The notes under the pieces are model-generated. The model did not search any database. It was not told where the DNA came from and worked only from the letters and a program-made list of their open reading frames with translations. From NCBI GenBank assembly GCA_017406925.1, contig JAFQXO010000002.1:1-64000 (forward strand): DNA of 64,000 bases, read 5' to 3'. Positions within the stretch are counted from its first letter, which is position 1. Every line of letters begins with the position of its first letter. The stretch is from Eubacterium sp. GTDB lineage: Bacteria > Bacillota > Clostridia > Lachnospirales > Lachnospiraceae. Both the position numbers and the translations under genes were made by a program. Shown in pieces: positions 27,230 through 36,697 of this stretch.

Positions 27230-27802
27230 TTAATCGTTGGACTTGAGGGTTACTTCTTCCTCAGCCTCATTCTTAAACTCATCAATCATTTCAGGATTGA
27301 ATGTTGGAAGTGTATCTGCGTTTTGTACACCAAATCTTCTGAGGAACTCTTCGGTAGTTCCAAACAAAAGTGGTCTACCTGGTGCTTCGAGCCTTCCAAG
27401 TTCGCAGACAAGTTCATATTCCATAAGCTTATTGACTGCAAAGTCACACTTTACACCTCTGATTCTTTCAATATCAGATTTTGTGACAGGCTGCTTGTAA
27501 GCAATGATAGACAATGTCTCCATAAGGACATCTGTCAAAACCTGTCTCTTAGGCTGCTTCGCAACTTTAATCAAGGCCTCATAAGTCTCTGGCTTTGTAC
27601 ACATCTGATATGAATCTTCTAACTCAATAATCTTAAGTCCACATGAATCTTTTTTGTAATCTTCCTGAATCTCTTTTACAAGTTTTCTAACTTCAGTTGA
27701 TTTGATTTCAAGTGCTTTTGCAATCTTTGCTACTTCAACAGATTCACCCATTGTAAACAAGATTGATTCAATTTGTGCTTTTAATGCATCTTTGTTATCC
27801 AT
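27230..27802 (-). CDS. scpB: Segregation and condensation protein B
   Basis: Dimeric winged-helix partner of ScpA in the SMC complex. It begins DALKAQIESILFTMGESV and has the LSIIAYKQPVTKSDIERIRGV motif. It is 190 aa. It starts 10 bp after scpA. The SMC subunit is encoded 25 kb away, at the left edge. Confidence 0.96.
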   Translation of the reverse strand: MDNKDALKAQIESILFTMGESVEVAKIAKALEIKSTEVRKLVKEIQEDYKKDSCGLKIIELEDSYQMCTKPETYEALIKVAKQPKRQVLTDVLMETLSIIAYKQPVTKSDIERIRGVKCDFAVNKLMEYELVCELGRLEAPGRPLLFGTTEEFLRRFGVQNADTLPTFNPEMIDEFKNEAEEEVTLKSND

Positions 27803-27812
27803 GATTTTCCCT

Positions 27813-28556
27813 CTATTCTATAGAATCAATATAAATCTCATCAAAAGTATCTTCTTGATGAACTTCTATCTGTCCCAACTTAATTAGTTCTAACACAGCC
27901 AAGAAAGAAACTATAACTTCCATCTTGGATGATGACTCTTCGAGCAAGTTTCTAAAACTACATCTCTTTTGTTTCTTTACAGTATCGGCAACATAATCGA
28001 TTTTTTCAGGAAGACTGACTTCCTCCATCTCAATCTTACCGAAACCTGCACGCTGTGTGTCAATCTTATCAACCTGACGTTTCAAAACCATTTGGAATAT
28101 TTCATTAAGTTTTGTCAGGTCAACATCCTTCAGCAGTTTATCTAAATCTACAGGAGGAACATATTTTTTAACCTCCTTAGGAATAGTCTCATCTTTGTAC
28201 ATAGACTTACCGGCGTATACTTGCATATCACGAAGTTCTGTTGCAGCATACTTATACATTTTGTATTCGATAAGTTTCTGCACAAGTTCTTCTCTAGGAT
28301 CAATTTCCTCGCCATCCTCATTAACTTCCTTAGGAAGTAACATTCTACTCTTGATATCAATCAACTGAGCAGCCATCACGAGAAATTCACTTGCGAGATT
28401 TAAATCTTCCTTCGACATCGCGTTAACATATTCGAGATACTGATCAGTAATCTCTACTATCGGAATGTCATAGATGTCAACTTTATTCTTTTCGATTAGG
28501 TGAAGTAACAAGTCGAGTGGTCCCTCGAAAACTTGAAGCTTAAATTCTAAATCCAT
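27813..28556 (-). CDS. scpA: Segregation and condensation protein A
   Basis: Kleisin linking the SMC heads. It begins LEFKLQVFEGPLDLLLHLIEKNKVDIYDIPI, the family N-terminus that contacts SMC, and ends with a winged helix (VIVSFLAVLELIKLGQI). It is 247 aa. It starts 8 bp after the LtaS-type gene in the same operon. Confidence 0.97.
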   Translation of the reverse strand: MDLEFKLQVFEGPLDLLLHLIEKNKVDIYDIPIVEITDQYLEYVNAMSKEDLNLASEFLVMAAQLIDIKSRMLLPKEVNEDGEEIDPREELVQKLIEYKMYKYAATELRDMQVYAGKSMYKDETIPKEVKKYVPPVDLDKLLKDVDLTKLNEIFQMVLKRQVDKIDTQRAGFGKIEMEEVSLPEKIDYVADTVKKQKRCSFRNLLEESSSKMEVIVSFLAVLELIKLGQIEVHQEDTFDEIYIDSIE

Positions 28557-28564
28557 AGTTATCC

Positions 28565-30640
28565 TTATTTCTTCTTTTTCTTTTTGACATGTTTTGTAGT
28601 GTATGCAGGTATGTTTTCCTGTGCATACTTAAATGGAGATGTCTTCGACAATACATGTGTATCTGAATTTTGTTGGTAAACTTGAATAGCATCTCCAACT
28701 TGAAGTCCAGGTCTAATAATACGAAGCGTCGTATCATCCACATATGCTGTACTTACTTTCTCATCATTTATATATACCTTACTGTACTCAGTAAAGTTTC
28801 TTCCATAAATATATACATTTTTCTCAGCATCATTCAATGGCACTACAGCGGTAATCGAAACCGGATGAATGCCAAATTGCATATTTGTAGGAGTATATGG
28901 AACCTTTCCATCGCTTGCTAAATGATCGCCATAGAGTTGATCATATGACAACGCTTTTAATCCCTTCAAATATTTTGACTCAGGCAATTTGTCTTTATTT
29001 ACTTGAGTGTATCTATTGATCTTACCAGCTGTCATTCTCAAAGGTTTTAATATCTTTGACTCCATCTGGTAAGCTTCAACATCTTCATTTTTATACTTAG
29101 TCTTAAAATTAGACCAAATCACATACTCTGTCTGATAAATATTTTTGTTATCCAAATCTTCTGCCGTAATTCCCAAAGTAGGCAAATGATCGCCATAAAT
29201 TACGACAATAGTTTTCTCTTTACGTTTCGCAAGTTTATCAGTAAGTTGTTTGATGAAATCATCCATCTCATACACTTGCCATGCATAGTACTCAAACTGA
29301 TTCTTCATTTCTTCATCTCGAAGACCAGAAATCGCTACTGGATAATTGTATCTATTAGTATCTGGATAACTACCGTGTCCCTGAACTGAAATCGTATAAA
29401 TCAAATCTTGTTGAACAGTACTGTCCATCATATCTAATATTTCATGTGTAAGACAATAATCCTTCGCCCAACCCATAGGTGTGTACGTAGGATGCTTAAT
29501 ATTTTCTATACTTTGGAATATATCAAAGCCAAGATTAGCATATACTTCATTTCTACTATAGAAAGTTGCAGTATTGTCGTGAACGACAGATGGCTTATAT
29601 TTATAATTCTTTAGATTAAACGCAATACTCTCGCAAGAAGTATCAGTTAACTTAGTCTTGAAAGGATATTCACCAGGACCGAAATCATCTAGATTCATTC
29701 CTGTTATAACCTCGAACTCAGTATTGACTGTTCCCGCACCGACAATTGGAACATTAAAGAATCCCGAAGGATACTTTTGTTTCATCTTGGTGAAATTAGG
29801 GCATGGATCTTTTGAAAACTTCACACCCTTCATATGTTTCAAGTCAAAGAATGACTCCAATTGCACAAATATAATATTTGGTTTCTTCTCAACTTTCTTT
29901 TTAGATGATTTTCCGGTGAGAATTTTTTTGATAGTCTCTTCAGAATAATCACTAGGCCTTCTAATACCTGTATTGACTAAGCTGTTAGAAAAACAATATA
30001 CAAATCCGTAATCAGTGTAACACTGACGTAGATTACCAAAATGTTGTGGAATTACTTTCGAGGCAAGTCCCAGCTGAAGTGCTAAGAAAGTTATAATGAC
30101 AATAATCACTATTCCGATAAGGTTTCTCACATACTGAATCTTATGATTTACCTTAGGTGCTTTGATAAACAAAATAATGAGACCAACTATTAACAAAACA
30201 ATTCCAATAATGCACAAAACGACTTGCCAAACTTCGAAATACTTGTTCATAACCTGCAAGGCGCTATCGATAAGCATTAAGTCAACTGCTGTAAAAGGTG
30301 TTACTCGATTAACCATCAAAACGCAATTCGAAATACCAAAAATAATCCAGATTGCACCTATGAGACAGAAACCAAACAGTCTTCGTCTCATCAAAAGGGT
30401 AATGGACATTGTCATCAAAACAATTAAAGCATTGCATATAAAAACATATGGCGTAGAAATGAGAAATGCAATCGCGCCAATCAATGATGTTCTAGCCATA
30501 ATTTCGATGATCAAAGTAATCAGCACGGCTACGCCAATATACATAAGAATAATATGTTTATTGTACGCATTGCTGAAGAACTCTTTTAGTGTTTTAAATT
30601 TGCTGGCCGTTTCTTTACGAAACGTTTTAAATTTGCCCAT
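28565..30640 (-). CDS. LtaS-family phosphoglycerol transferase / sulfatase with IPT-like C-terminus
   Basis: 691 aa. Five hydrophobic segments cover residues 30-195, then an extracellular alkaline-phosphatase-fold domain. LES at 261-263, the nucleophile Thr304 in GAGTVNTEFE, and the metal ligands in QGHGSYP (420-426) and YGDHLP (482-487) fit lipoteichoic acid synthase-like enzymes. Residues about 590-670 look like an IPT/TIG immunoglobulin-like domain, and the protein ends in a run of lysines. It probably transfers glycerol phosphate to a surface glycolipid or glycan; the acceptor is unknown. First gene of the scpA-scpB-dapF-murE-asnB operon. Confidence 0.88.
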   Translation of the reverse strand: MGKFKTFRKETASKFKTLKEFFSNAYNKHIILMYIGVAVLITLIIEIMARTSLIGAIAFLISTPYVFICNALIVLMTMSITLLMRRRLFGFCLIGAIWIIFGISNCVLMVNRVTPFTAVDLMLIDSALQVMNKYFEVWQVVLCIIGIVLLIVGLIILFIKAPKVNHKIQYVRNLIGIVIIVIITFLALQLGLASKVIPQHFGNLRQCYTDYGFVYCFSNSLVNTGIRRPSDYSEETIKKILTGKSSKKKVEKKPNIIFVQLESFFDLKHMKGVKFSKDPCPNFTKMKQKYPSGFFNVPIVGAGTVNTEFEVITGMNLDDFGPGEYPFKTKLTDTSCESIAFNLKNYKYKPSVVHDNTATFYSRNEVYANLGFDIFQSIENIKHPTYTPMGWAKDYCLTHEILDMMDSTVQQDLIYTISVQGHGSYPDTNRYNYPVAISGLRDEEMKNQFEYYAWQVYEMDDFIKQLTDKLAKRKEKTIVVIYGDHLPTLGITAEDLDNKNIYQTEYVIWSNFKTKYKNEDVEAYQMESKILKPLRMTAGKINRYTQVNKDKLPESKYLKGLKALSYDQLYGDHLASDGKVPYTPTNMQFGIHPVSITAVVPLNDAEKNVYIYGRNFTEYSKVYINDEKVSTAYVDDTTLRIIRPGLQVGDAIQVYQQNSDTHVLSKTSPFKYAQENIPAYTTKHVKKKKKK

Positions 30641-30706
30641 TTTTTACACCTCAAATAAAGTGAATTCGCAAAAATCCACCTTAATATACTACCACAAAAT
30701 GCTTTA

Positions 30707-30735
30707 TTTAAAAAGTAAAACAAGTGTGTTATACT
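30707..30735 (+). promoter_or_regulatory. Probable promoter of the DAHP synthase gene
   Basis: TTTAAA (30707-30712), 17 bases, TATACT (30730-30735). AAAGGAGGT and the ATG follow. Confidence 0.5.
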
Positions 30736-30764
30736 AATTAAAATAATTTGAAAGGAGGTCGATT

Positions 30765-31793
30765 ATGGGCAGTACATTTTTTAGGAAATTACCTACTCCT
30801 AAAGAGGTTAAAGAAGAATTTCCAATTCCCGAGAAAATCGCAAAGAAAAAGGCTGAAAACGATGAGACTATTAAAAAAATATTCACAGGGGAAGATAATC
30901 GATTTTGCGTGATAGTCGGCCCTTGTTCCGCAGACAACTTAGATGCGGTGTTAGACTACACTGAAAGACTCGCTAGAGTTCAAGAAGAAATCAAAGATAA
31001 AGTATTTATCATTCCAAGAATATATACCAACAAGCCACGTACAACAGGCAAAGGTTATAAAGGAATGTTGCATCAACCGGACCCAGAAAAGAAACCAGAT
31101 TTATACAAAGGTCTACTCTCTATCAGAGAGATGTTTGTTTCAGTCATGGACAGAACTGGTTTTCCTATCGCTGATGAAATGCTTTATCCAGAAAATACTA
31201 GATATTTTACTGATTGCCTCTCATATGTTGCAATTGGCGCGAGATCGGTTGAGGATCAACAACACAGACTCACAGCATCAGGACTTAACATACCTGTCGG
31301 AATGAAGAATCCAACTAGTGGAGATTGGTCAGTTATGCTCAATTCAATTGAAGCAGCTCAAAGTAAGCACCACTTCTTGTTCCGTGGTTGGGAAGTTGAA
31401 ACTACAGGAAATCCATTGGCTCATGCCATCTTAAGAGGATACGTCAATAAACATGGACAAGCCATTCCAAACTATCACTATGAAGATATTTTAAATCTTC
31501 ATTACAGATATGCTAAGGGCGATTACTTGAATCCAAGTATTATTATTGACTGTAATCACTCAAACTCTAACAAACAGTATAAAGAACAGATTCGTATAGC
31601 AAAAGAAGTTATGCACAACCGTAATATTTCTGATGATATGAAAAAATTTGTTAGAGGATTGATGATTGAGAGTTATATTGAAGAAGGTCGTCAAAATGTT
31701 GATGAGCATGTATACGGCAAGTCAATCACTGATCCATGTCTAGGATGGGATGACACAGACTATCTACTCAAAAAGATTGCTGACGAAGTATAA
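30765..31793 (+). CDS. aroF: 3-deoxy-7-phosphoheptulonate (DAHP) synthase, class I
   Basis: First step of aromatic amino acid synthesis, condensing PEP and erythrose-4-phosphate. VIVGPCSADN, RIYTNKPRTTGKGYKG, GARSVEDQQHR, GMKNPTSGDW and DCNHSNSNK are the AroF/G/H-type signature motifs. It is 342 aa, normal. The ribosome site is perfect (AAGGAGGT). It stands alone between two terminators. The isozyme (Phe-, Tyr- or Trp-controlled) cannot be told, so the symbol is generic. Confidence 0.93.
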   Translation: MGSTFFRKLPTPKEVKEEFPIPEKIAKKKAENDETIKKIFTGEDNRFCVIVGPCSADNLDAVLDYTERLARVQEEIKDKVFIIPRIYTNKPRTTGKGYKGMLHQPDPEKKPDLYKGLLSIREMFVSVMDRTGFPIADEMLYPENTRYFTDCLSYVAIGARSVEDQQHRLTASGLNIPVGMKNPTSGDWSVMLNSIEAAQSKHHFLFRGWEVETTGNPLAHAILRGYVNKHGQAIPNYHYEDILNLHYRYAKGDYLNPSIIIDCNHSNSNKQYKEQIRIAKEVMHNRNISDDMKKFVRGLMIESYIEEGRQNVDEHVYGKSITDPCLGWDDTDYLLKKIADEV

Positions 31794-31814
31794 AAAATAA
31801 ATATACTTAACATG

Positions 31815-31854
31815 ATAAAACCGGTTGGAGCTGTTACCCTCCAACCGGTTTTAT
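31815..31854. terminator. Perfect bidirectional terminator
   Basis: ATAAAACCGGTTGGAG (31815-31830) pairs exactly with 31839-31854, a 16-bp stem with an 8-base loop. It lies between the convergent DAHP synthase gene and xerD. Confidence 0.9.
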
Positions 31855-31891
31855 TTAAGGAATCTATGAAAAAACTTCTGTATTGCGAAAA

Positions 31892-32779
31892 TTATGCTTT
31901 AGGATGTGCTTTTCTATACACTTCCTTCACTCTTTGATTTCCAGCATTCATATAAATCTGTGTTGTGGAAATGTCTGAGTGTCCGAGCATCTGCTGAACT
32001 GCTTTAAGATCAGCTCCATTCTCAACTAAGTGTGCCGCAAATGAATGTCTCAATGTGTGTGGCGTCAACTCAGATTGAATGCCTGCTTTCTTTCCGTATG
32101 ACTTAATCAACTTCCAGAAGCCCTGTCTGCTCATTTTGTTTCCGGAGCAATTTGGAAATAAAACTTTACTATCCGTGTTTACTCCTAACAATTCTGCTCT
32201 TCCTTTTGAAATGTAGCTCATCAATGCTTTCTTCGCTTCACTTCCAAAAGGAATCACTCGATCTTGCTTTCTAGTATGACACTCGATGTACTCGAGTTTT
32301 ATGTTAACATCATCTATTGATATTGAGATAAGTTCGCTAACTCTCATACCAGTTGCATATAATAATTCAAGCATTGCCTTGTCTCTTAACTCTTTTGGAG
32401 AATCAGATGCTGGTTGCTTAAGCAATGCATCTATTTCTTTTAGAGATAAAATCTCAGGCGCTTTCTTTTCAATCTTTGGTGCCTTAAGCTTAGTTGTTGG
32501 ATTTACATCGACCAAACCAATCGATTCTAAATATCCAAAGAATGCTTTTGAAGACGCAATGCTTCTAGACACAGTACTAGGTGCACGACCTAGTTTATTA
32601 AGGTGCTTGATATATTTATCAAGATCCTTCTTCTTAACATAACTTAGCTGAACTCTCTTTGTGATTTCCAAATATTCGAGCAAGCCTCTTATGTCTCTCT
32701 TATAACTTATTTCTGTGTTGCTAGAAGTTGACTTCTCTTTATGCAATTGTGCAATAAATTCATCAATAACTTCCTGCAT
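31892..32779 (-). CDS. xerD: Tyrosine recombinase XerD
   Basis: 295 aa. An N-terminal SAM-like DNA-binding domain is followed by the catalytic domain with Arg146 (ATGMRVSE), Lys171, His241 and Arg244 (HTLRH), His267 (LGHSDIS) and nucleophile Tyr276 (TQIYMN). Length and chromosomal setting fit the XerD that resolves chromosome dimers rather than a phage integrase. It has its own promoter and follows the terminator of the Nudix-proC unit. Confidence 0.9.
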   Translation of the reverse strand: MQEVIDEFIAQLHKEKSTSSNTEISYKRDIRGLLEYLEITKRVQLSYVKKKDLDKYIKHLNKLGRAPSTVSRSIASSKAFFGYLESIGLVDVNPTTKLKAPKIEKKAPEILSLKEIDALLKQPASDSPKELRDKAMLELLYATGMRVSELISISIDDVNIKLEYIECHTRKQDRVIPFGSEAKKALMSYISKGRAELLGVNTDSKVLFPNCSGNKMSRQGFWKLIKSYGKKAGIQSELTPHTLRHSFAAHLVENGADLKAVQQMLGHSDISTTQIYMNAGNQRVKEVYRKAHPKA

Positions 32780-32812
32780 ATTTTCCTCGCGCTCTTTTTA
32801 CAGAGTGTGTCT

Positions 32813-32841
32813 ATTATATAGGTTTTAATTTATAAAATCAA
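32813..32841 (-). promoter_or_regulatory. Probable xerD promoter
   Basis: TTGATT (32836-32841), 17 bases, TATAAT (32813-32818) on the minus strand. The -35 is embedded in the tail of the preceding terminator. Confidence 0.65.
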
Positions 32842-32843
32842 AT

Positions 32844-32877
32844 AAAAAAACACCCAAAAACTCGGCTGATTTTTGGG
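32844..32877 (-). terminator. Terminator after the Nudix gene
   Basis: CCCAAAAA (32853-32860) pairs with TTTTTGGG (32870-32877), followed on the minus strand by TG and seven T. Confidence 0.85.
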
Positions 32878-32958
32878 GTTACATAACAATTGCACAACAT
32901 ATTCTACTTTACATAAAATCTGCACAATATCTTGTGATTTTTCTTCAAAAAAATTTTT

Positions 32959-33501
32959 TTAAATATTTTTTATTTTTTTCGAGTAATAGGTCATAATTGC
33001 AGCTATTGTCTTCGCATCATTGATTTCATTGTTTTGAATCATCTCAACAAGTTCGTCCAATGAATACATTTCAATTTCAATGTCCTCATCTTCATCTAAG
33101 TTTTGCTCAGATTTTTCTAAGTTCTTCGCAACATAGATATCGATTGTTTCACCTGAGTAAGCGATAGCAGGAATGATCGTCTGTAAGAATTCAATGTTAT
33201 CAGATTTATAACCAGTCTCTTCTTCCAATTCTCTTCTTGCGCATTCTATAGTTGGTTCATCTTTACCATCCTTGCCTCCAGCAGGAATCTCTAGCGCAAA
33301 TTTATCGACAGCATTTCTCCACTGGCGTGTCATAAGAATCTTACCGTCATCCATAACAGGAATAACGGCCGCAGCACCATTATGAATTAAATAGTCCCAC
33401 TCTACTTGATTACCGTCAGGCGTAATGACATCATCTCTGCACATATCGATAATGGCACCTTTATGTACGACTGTTCTTTTTATCCTCTTGAACTTTTTCA
33501 T
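32959..33501 (-). CDS. Nudix hydrolase, ADP-ribose pyrophosphatase type
   Basis: 180 aa. The complete Nudix box runs from GGKDGKDE to ARRELEEETGY (G-x5-E-x7-REUxEExGU). The N-terminal VVHKGAIIDMCRDDV and the QWRNAVDKFALEIPAG segment before the box fit ADP-ribose pyrophosphatases (NudF/YqkG type), which cleave ADP-ribose to AMP and ribose-5-phosphate. It is 12 bp after proC and shares its transcript. Confidence 0.88.
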   Translation of the reverse strand: MKKFKRIKRTVVHKGAIIDMCRDDVITPDGNQVEWDYLIHNGAAAVIPVMDDGKILMTRQWRNAVDKFALEIPAGGKDGKDEPTIECARRELEEETGYKSDNIEFLQTIIPAIAYSGETIDIYVAKNLEKSEQNLDEDEDIEIEMYSLDELVEMIQNNEINDAKTIAAIMTYYSKKIKNI

Positions 33502-33513
33502 CTCTTTCCTCTT

Positions 33514-34305
33514 CTATAACTTCTTACACTTATCGTTGCAAGCTTGTGTAGCCTTTCTGATGGCTTCGCCAAAATCATTTTCCTCAAGCGCGTGCACTCC
33601 CTCAATTGTTGTACCACCTGGCGAGCATACTCGCTCTTTCAAAACTTGAGGATCTTCACCCGTCTCCATAAGAAGTTTCGCCGATCCAAATACTGTCTGA
33701 CTGACAAAATCAATGGCATCTTGCTTGTCCATGCCTAGTTCTTCACAACTCTTTGCCAGTTCGTCTATAAACATGAAAACATATGCAGGTGAACTACCAC
33801 TTGCGCACACTACTGCATCCATTAAACTCTCATCAACTTTTTTGAATTTTCCGATAGATTCAAAAATACTGTTAATCACGTCAATCTCTTCATCTGTCAT
33901 TTTTGTTTCATCGTAACAAATACCAGTCATACCAGCATTTACTAACGCAGGCGTGTTAGGCATTGTTCTTACAACGCGACCTTTCGTAGTCATATTAGAA
34001 ACGTTTTCAACAGTCTTGCCTGGGGCAAGTGAAATAATTATATGGTCATCTCTGAAATGGTCTGCAACCGGTTCTATAACCTCATTGTAAACTTGAGGCT
34101 TGATAGCTAACACAACAACCTTACAGTCATCTAATAACTCCGCGTTTGATGATGCATACGCAATCCCAAACTCAGAAGCCACTTCCTCGAGTCTTTCTGT
34201 GTTTGAATCGAATATAATAAAGTCATCTTTAGAATACTTTTGGGAGCAACCTTTAAGCAAAGCGTATCCCATATTCCCCATTCCAATAAATCCAATCTTT
34301 TTCAT
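33514..34305 (-). CDS. proC: Pyrroline-5-carboxylate reductase
   Basis: Last step of proline synthesis. It begins with the NAD(P)H loop KIGFIGMGNMGYALLKG and contains MPNTPALVNAGMT and the C-terminal RVCSPGGTTIEGVHALEE, both diagnostic. It is 263 aa. AAAGGA precedes the ATG. Confidence 0.95.
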   Translation of the reverse strand: MKKIGFIGMGNMGYALLKGCSQKYSKDDFIIFDSNTERLEEVASEFGIAYASSNAELLDDCKVVVLAIKPQVYNEVIEPVADHFRDDHIIISLAPGKTVENVSNMTTKGRVVRTMPNTPALVNAGMTGICYDETKMTDEEIDVINSIFESIGKFKKVDESLMDAVVCASGSSPAYVFMFIDELAKSCEELGMDKQDAIDFVSQTVFGSAKLLMETGEDPQVLKERVCSPGGTTIEGVHALEENDFGEAIRKATQACNDKCKKL

Positions 34306-34334
34306 GTCAAAAATCCTTTCCTATATCTTAATGA

Positions 34335-34343
34335 ATTATAGCA
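34335..34343 (-). promoter_or_regulatory. Extended -10 element before proC
   Basis: TGCTATAAT on the minus strand (ATTATA at 34335-34340 plus the upstream TG), 30 bp before the proC start. No good -35 is visible at 17 bp, which fits an extended -10 promoter. Confidence 0.5.
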
Positions 34344-34381
34344 TATTCTCAATATTTTTTCGTTTATTTATCTGACAATAA

Positions 34382-34409
34382 AAGGGAAACATGAAAACAT
34401 GTTTCCCTT
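34382..34409 (-). terminator. Terminator after rny
   Basis: AAGGGAAACATG (34382-34393) and CATGTTTCCCTT (34398-34409) form a perfect 12-bp stem with a 4-base loop and a TTTATTG tail. Confidence 0.9.
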
Positions 34410-34421
34410 ATGTAGATTAAT

Positions 34422-35972
34422 CTATTTAGCATAATCAACAACTCGTGATTCCCTGACTACGTTAACGGCAATCTGTCCAGGATACTGTAGCTCGGCTTCG
34501 ATTTGCTTAGCAATCTCTTTAGCCATAATTACCATATCTGCATCAGATACCTTATCAGGAATAACCATTACACGAACCTCTCTACCTGCTTGAATAGCAA
34601 AAGATGATTCCACGCCTTCAAATGAATTTGTGATTTCCTCTAACTGTTTCAACCTATTAGTATAAGCCTCTAATGTCTCTCTACGAGCACCAGGTCTAGC
34701 TGCTGAAATAGCATCTGCCGCCTGTACGAGGCAAGCAATCAATGATTCAGGCTCTACGTCACCGTGGTGTGATTCAACTGAGTTGATAACAACAGCTGAT
34801 TCTTTATACTTTTTACAAAGTTCTACACCGAGCTGTACGTGAGTACCTTCACGCTCATGATCGACTGCTTTTCCAATATCGTGAAGTAATCCTGCTCTCT
34901 TAGCCATTCTAACATCAAGACCTAACTCTGATGCCATAAGACCTGAGAGATGTGCTACTTCAATTGAATGTTTCAAGGCGTTCTGTCCGTAACTTGTTCT
35001 AAACTTCATCTTACCGAGAAGCTTAATGAGTTCAGGATGAATGCCGTGCACTCCAACTTCTAATGTAGCTGCTTCACCTTCCTCGCGGATAATGGTCTGA
35101 ACTTCTTTCTTAGCCTTATTGACCATTTCTTCGATACGAGTAGGTTGAATACGTCCATCAGCTATAAGCTTTTCAAGGGCGATTCTAGCAACTTCCCTTC
35201 TAATAGGATCAAATCCAGATAAAACTACTGCTTCAGGTGTGTCGTCGATAATCAAGTCAACGCCTGTGAGTGACTCAAGAGCCTTAATATTACGACCCTC
35301 ACGTCCAATAATTCTACCTTTCATGTCTTCATTAGGTAATGATACAACCGAGATAGTAGATTCTGAGACCTGATCTGTGGCACACTTCTGAATAGCATTT
35401 GCAATAATGTCTTTTGCTTTCTTGTCTGCCTCTTCCTTAGCCTTAGCCTCTAACTCTTTTATTAACTTTGCTGTATCAATCTTAATTTCTTCTTCTACAG
35501 TGCTTAATAATTGTTCTTTTGCTTGTTCGGAGGTCAATCCAGAGATTCGTTCGAGTTCCTGTCTTCGCTGCTCACTTAGTTTATCTACTTTAGCCTGTTT
35601 CTCGGAAAGTTCTTCTTCTCGAGCTTTAAGGCTACGCTCCTTCTTATCAATAGAAGACTGTTTCTTATCTACAGCTTCTTCCTTGTTAAGAACTCTCTTT
35701 TCGTACTTTTGTATCTCCGCTCTACGCTCTTTGACTTCCTTGTCGAGCTCATTCTTAGTTTTAAGGTTATCTTCCTTTGCCTCTAAGAGGAGTTCTTTCT
35801 TCTGAGCTTCCGCATCTTTGATGGCTTCATCGATAATCTCTCGAGCTTTGCCCTCAGCTGAGCCAATCTTCTTTTCAACAGTAGATTTTCTCACTGCGAT
35901 AGCTACAAAAGCAGAAATCAGTGCTGCTACAACGGCAACTACAATACATACGATAATTGCAGTACTGTTCAC
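34422..35972 (-). CDS. rny: Ribonuclease Y
   Basis: Membrane-anchored endoribonuclease that initiates mRNA decay. An N-terminal membrane span (residues 5-28) is followed by a long charged coiled coil to about 180, a KH domain ([20 protein letters not shown]) and an HD domain with [12 protein letters not shown]. It is 516 aa, normal. The start codon is GTG at 35972, with AAGGAGGTG before it; no ATG fits. It is expressed from a consensus promoter. Confidence 0.97.
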   Translation of the reverse strand: MNSTAIIVCIVVAVVAALISAFVAIAVRKSTVEKKIGSAEGKAREIIDEAIKDAEAQKKELLLEAKEDNLKTKNELDKEVKERRAEIQKYEKRVLNKEEAVDKKQSSIDKKERSLKAREEELSEKQAKVDKLSEQRRQELERISGLTSEQAKEQLLSTVEEEIKIDTAKLIKELEAKAKEEADKKAKDIIANAIQKCATDQVSESTISVVSLPNEDMKGRIIGREGRNIKALESLTGVDLIIDDTPEAVVLSGFDPIRREVARIALEKLIADGRIQPTRIEEMVNKAKKEVQTIIREEGEAATLEVGVHGIHPELIKLLGKMKFRTSYGQNALKHSIEVAHLSGLMASELGLDVRMAKRAGLLHDIGKAVDHEREGTHVQLGVELCKKYKESAVVINSVESHHGDVEPESLIACLVQAADAISAARPGARRETLEAYTNRLKQLEEITNSFEGVESSFAIQAGREVRVMVIPDKVSDADMVIMAKEIAKQIEAELQYPGQIAVNVVRESRVVDYAK

Positions 35973-36022
35973 AGGAGCACCTCCTTATTAAATTTTCGTT
36001 ATATTTGCATATAACCTTAATA

Positions 36023-36051
36023 ATTATACTTTTAATAAAAAGTTATGTCAA
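36023..36051 (-). promoter_or_regulatory. Consensus promoter of rny
   Basis: TTGACA (36046-36051), 17 bases, TATAAT (36023-36028) on the minus strand. All 12 positions match the sigma-A consensus. The spacer is A/T-rich. Confidence 0.85.
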
Positions 36052-36093
36052 GCAACCCAAAATGAGCAAAATAGTCGCAATATGAGGTATTTA

Positions 36094-36696
36094 TTAGTCT
36101 TCTGGGAGATAATCTCGCATAACTTCTTTTATATCACCATATGAAAAACCCTTAGATACAAGATATGAATAAAACTTCTGTACATCTTTTTTATCTGTTA
36201 AATCATATCTTCTAAGTCTCTTCTCAATATATTTACAAAGTGCAACCTGATCTGAAAAATCGCTCTCCTCAAAGGCCAGTCCTATAAGTTCTCTAGAAAC
36301 ACCTTTTTGATATAATTCTTGAATAATCTGCTTCTTGCTGCGTGTCTCTTTACGATAATCAATGTACATCTCTGCGTATCTCTTATCGTTCACCAAATCC
36401 AAATCTTTTAAGAACTTTATGACTTCGTCAATGATATCTGAAGGATATAAACCCTTTTCTAACTTTTCGCGAATATACTTTTCAGTTTTATAAGAGTTAT
36501 CTAGCATATATAGCGCGCGTTCCTTACCGCGATTATATAGTACTTCATATATCTTATTATACGTATCTTCGCTTATATCATAGCCCTTAGCGATATTGTT
36601 TTTAGAAATTTCGCCTTTGTATAAAACAAAGGCGAATGAATCATCAATATATACTTTTACTCGTGAACCAAAAGGTTCTAAGTTAGTTACTGTCAT
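36094..36696 (-). CDS. recX: Regulatory protein RecX
   Basis: Modulator of RecA filaments. 200 aa with tandem three-helix repeats. Marks are the RALYMLDNSYKTEKYIREKL repeat start, LDLVNDKRYAEMYIDYR and RSKKQIIQELYQKGVSRELI. It begins 1 bp after the recA stop, so it is co-expressed and should follow the same SOS control. Confidence 0.93.
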   Translation of the reverse strand: MTVTNLEPFGSRVKVYIDDSFAFVLYKGEISKNNIAKGYDISEDTYNKIYEVLYNRGKERALYMLDNSYKTEKYIREKLEKGLYPSDIIDEVIKFLKDLDLVNDKRYAEMYIDYRKETRSKKQIIQELYQKGVSRELIGLAFEESDFSDQVALCKYIEKRLRRYDLTDKKDVQKFYSYLVSKGFSYGDIKEVMRDYLPED

Positions 36697-36697
36697 C

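Noticed and set aside
30162..30737. Plus-strand frame of 191 codons opposite the LtaS-type gene
   Set aside because: It overlaps the membrane-helix coding part of a clear gene and has no family motif; its end also runs into the DAHP synthase promoter.
31815..31854. Long perfect inverted repeat beside a tyrosine recombinase, possibly an attachment site
   Set aside because: It lies between convergent gene ends and has terminator geometry. XerD here matches the housekeeping protein and no integrated element is present.
35407..35805. Ser/Leu-rich antisense frame of 132 codons opposite rny
   Set aside because: It mirrors the Glu/Lys coiled coil of RNase Y; composition is an artefact.
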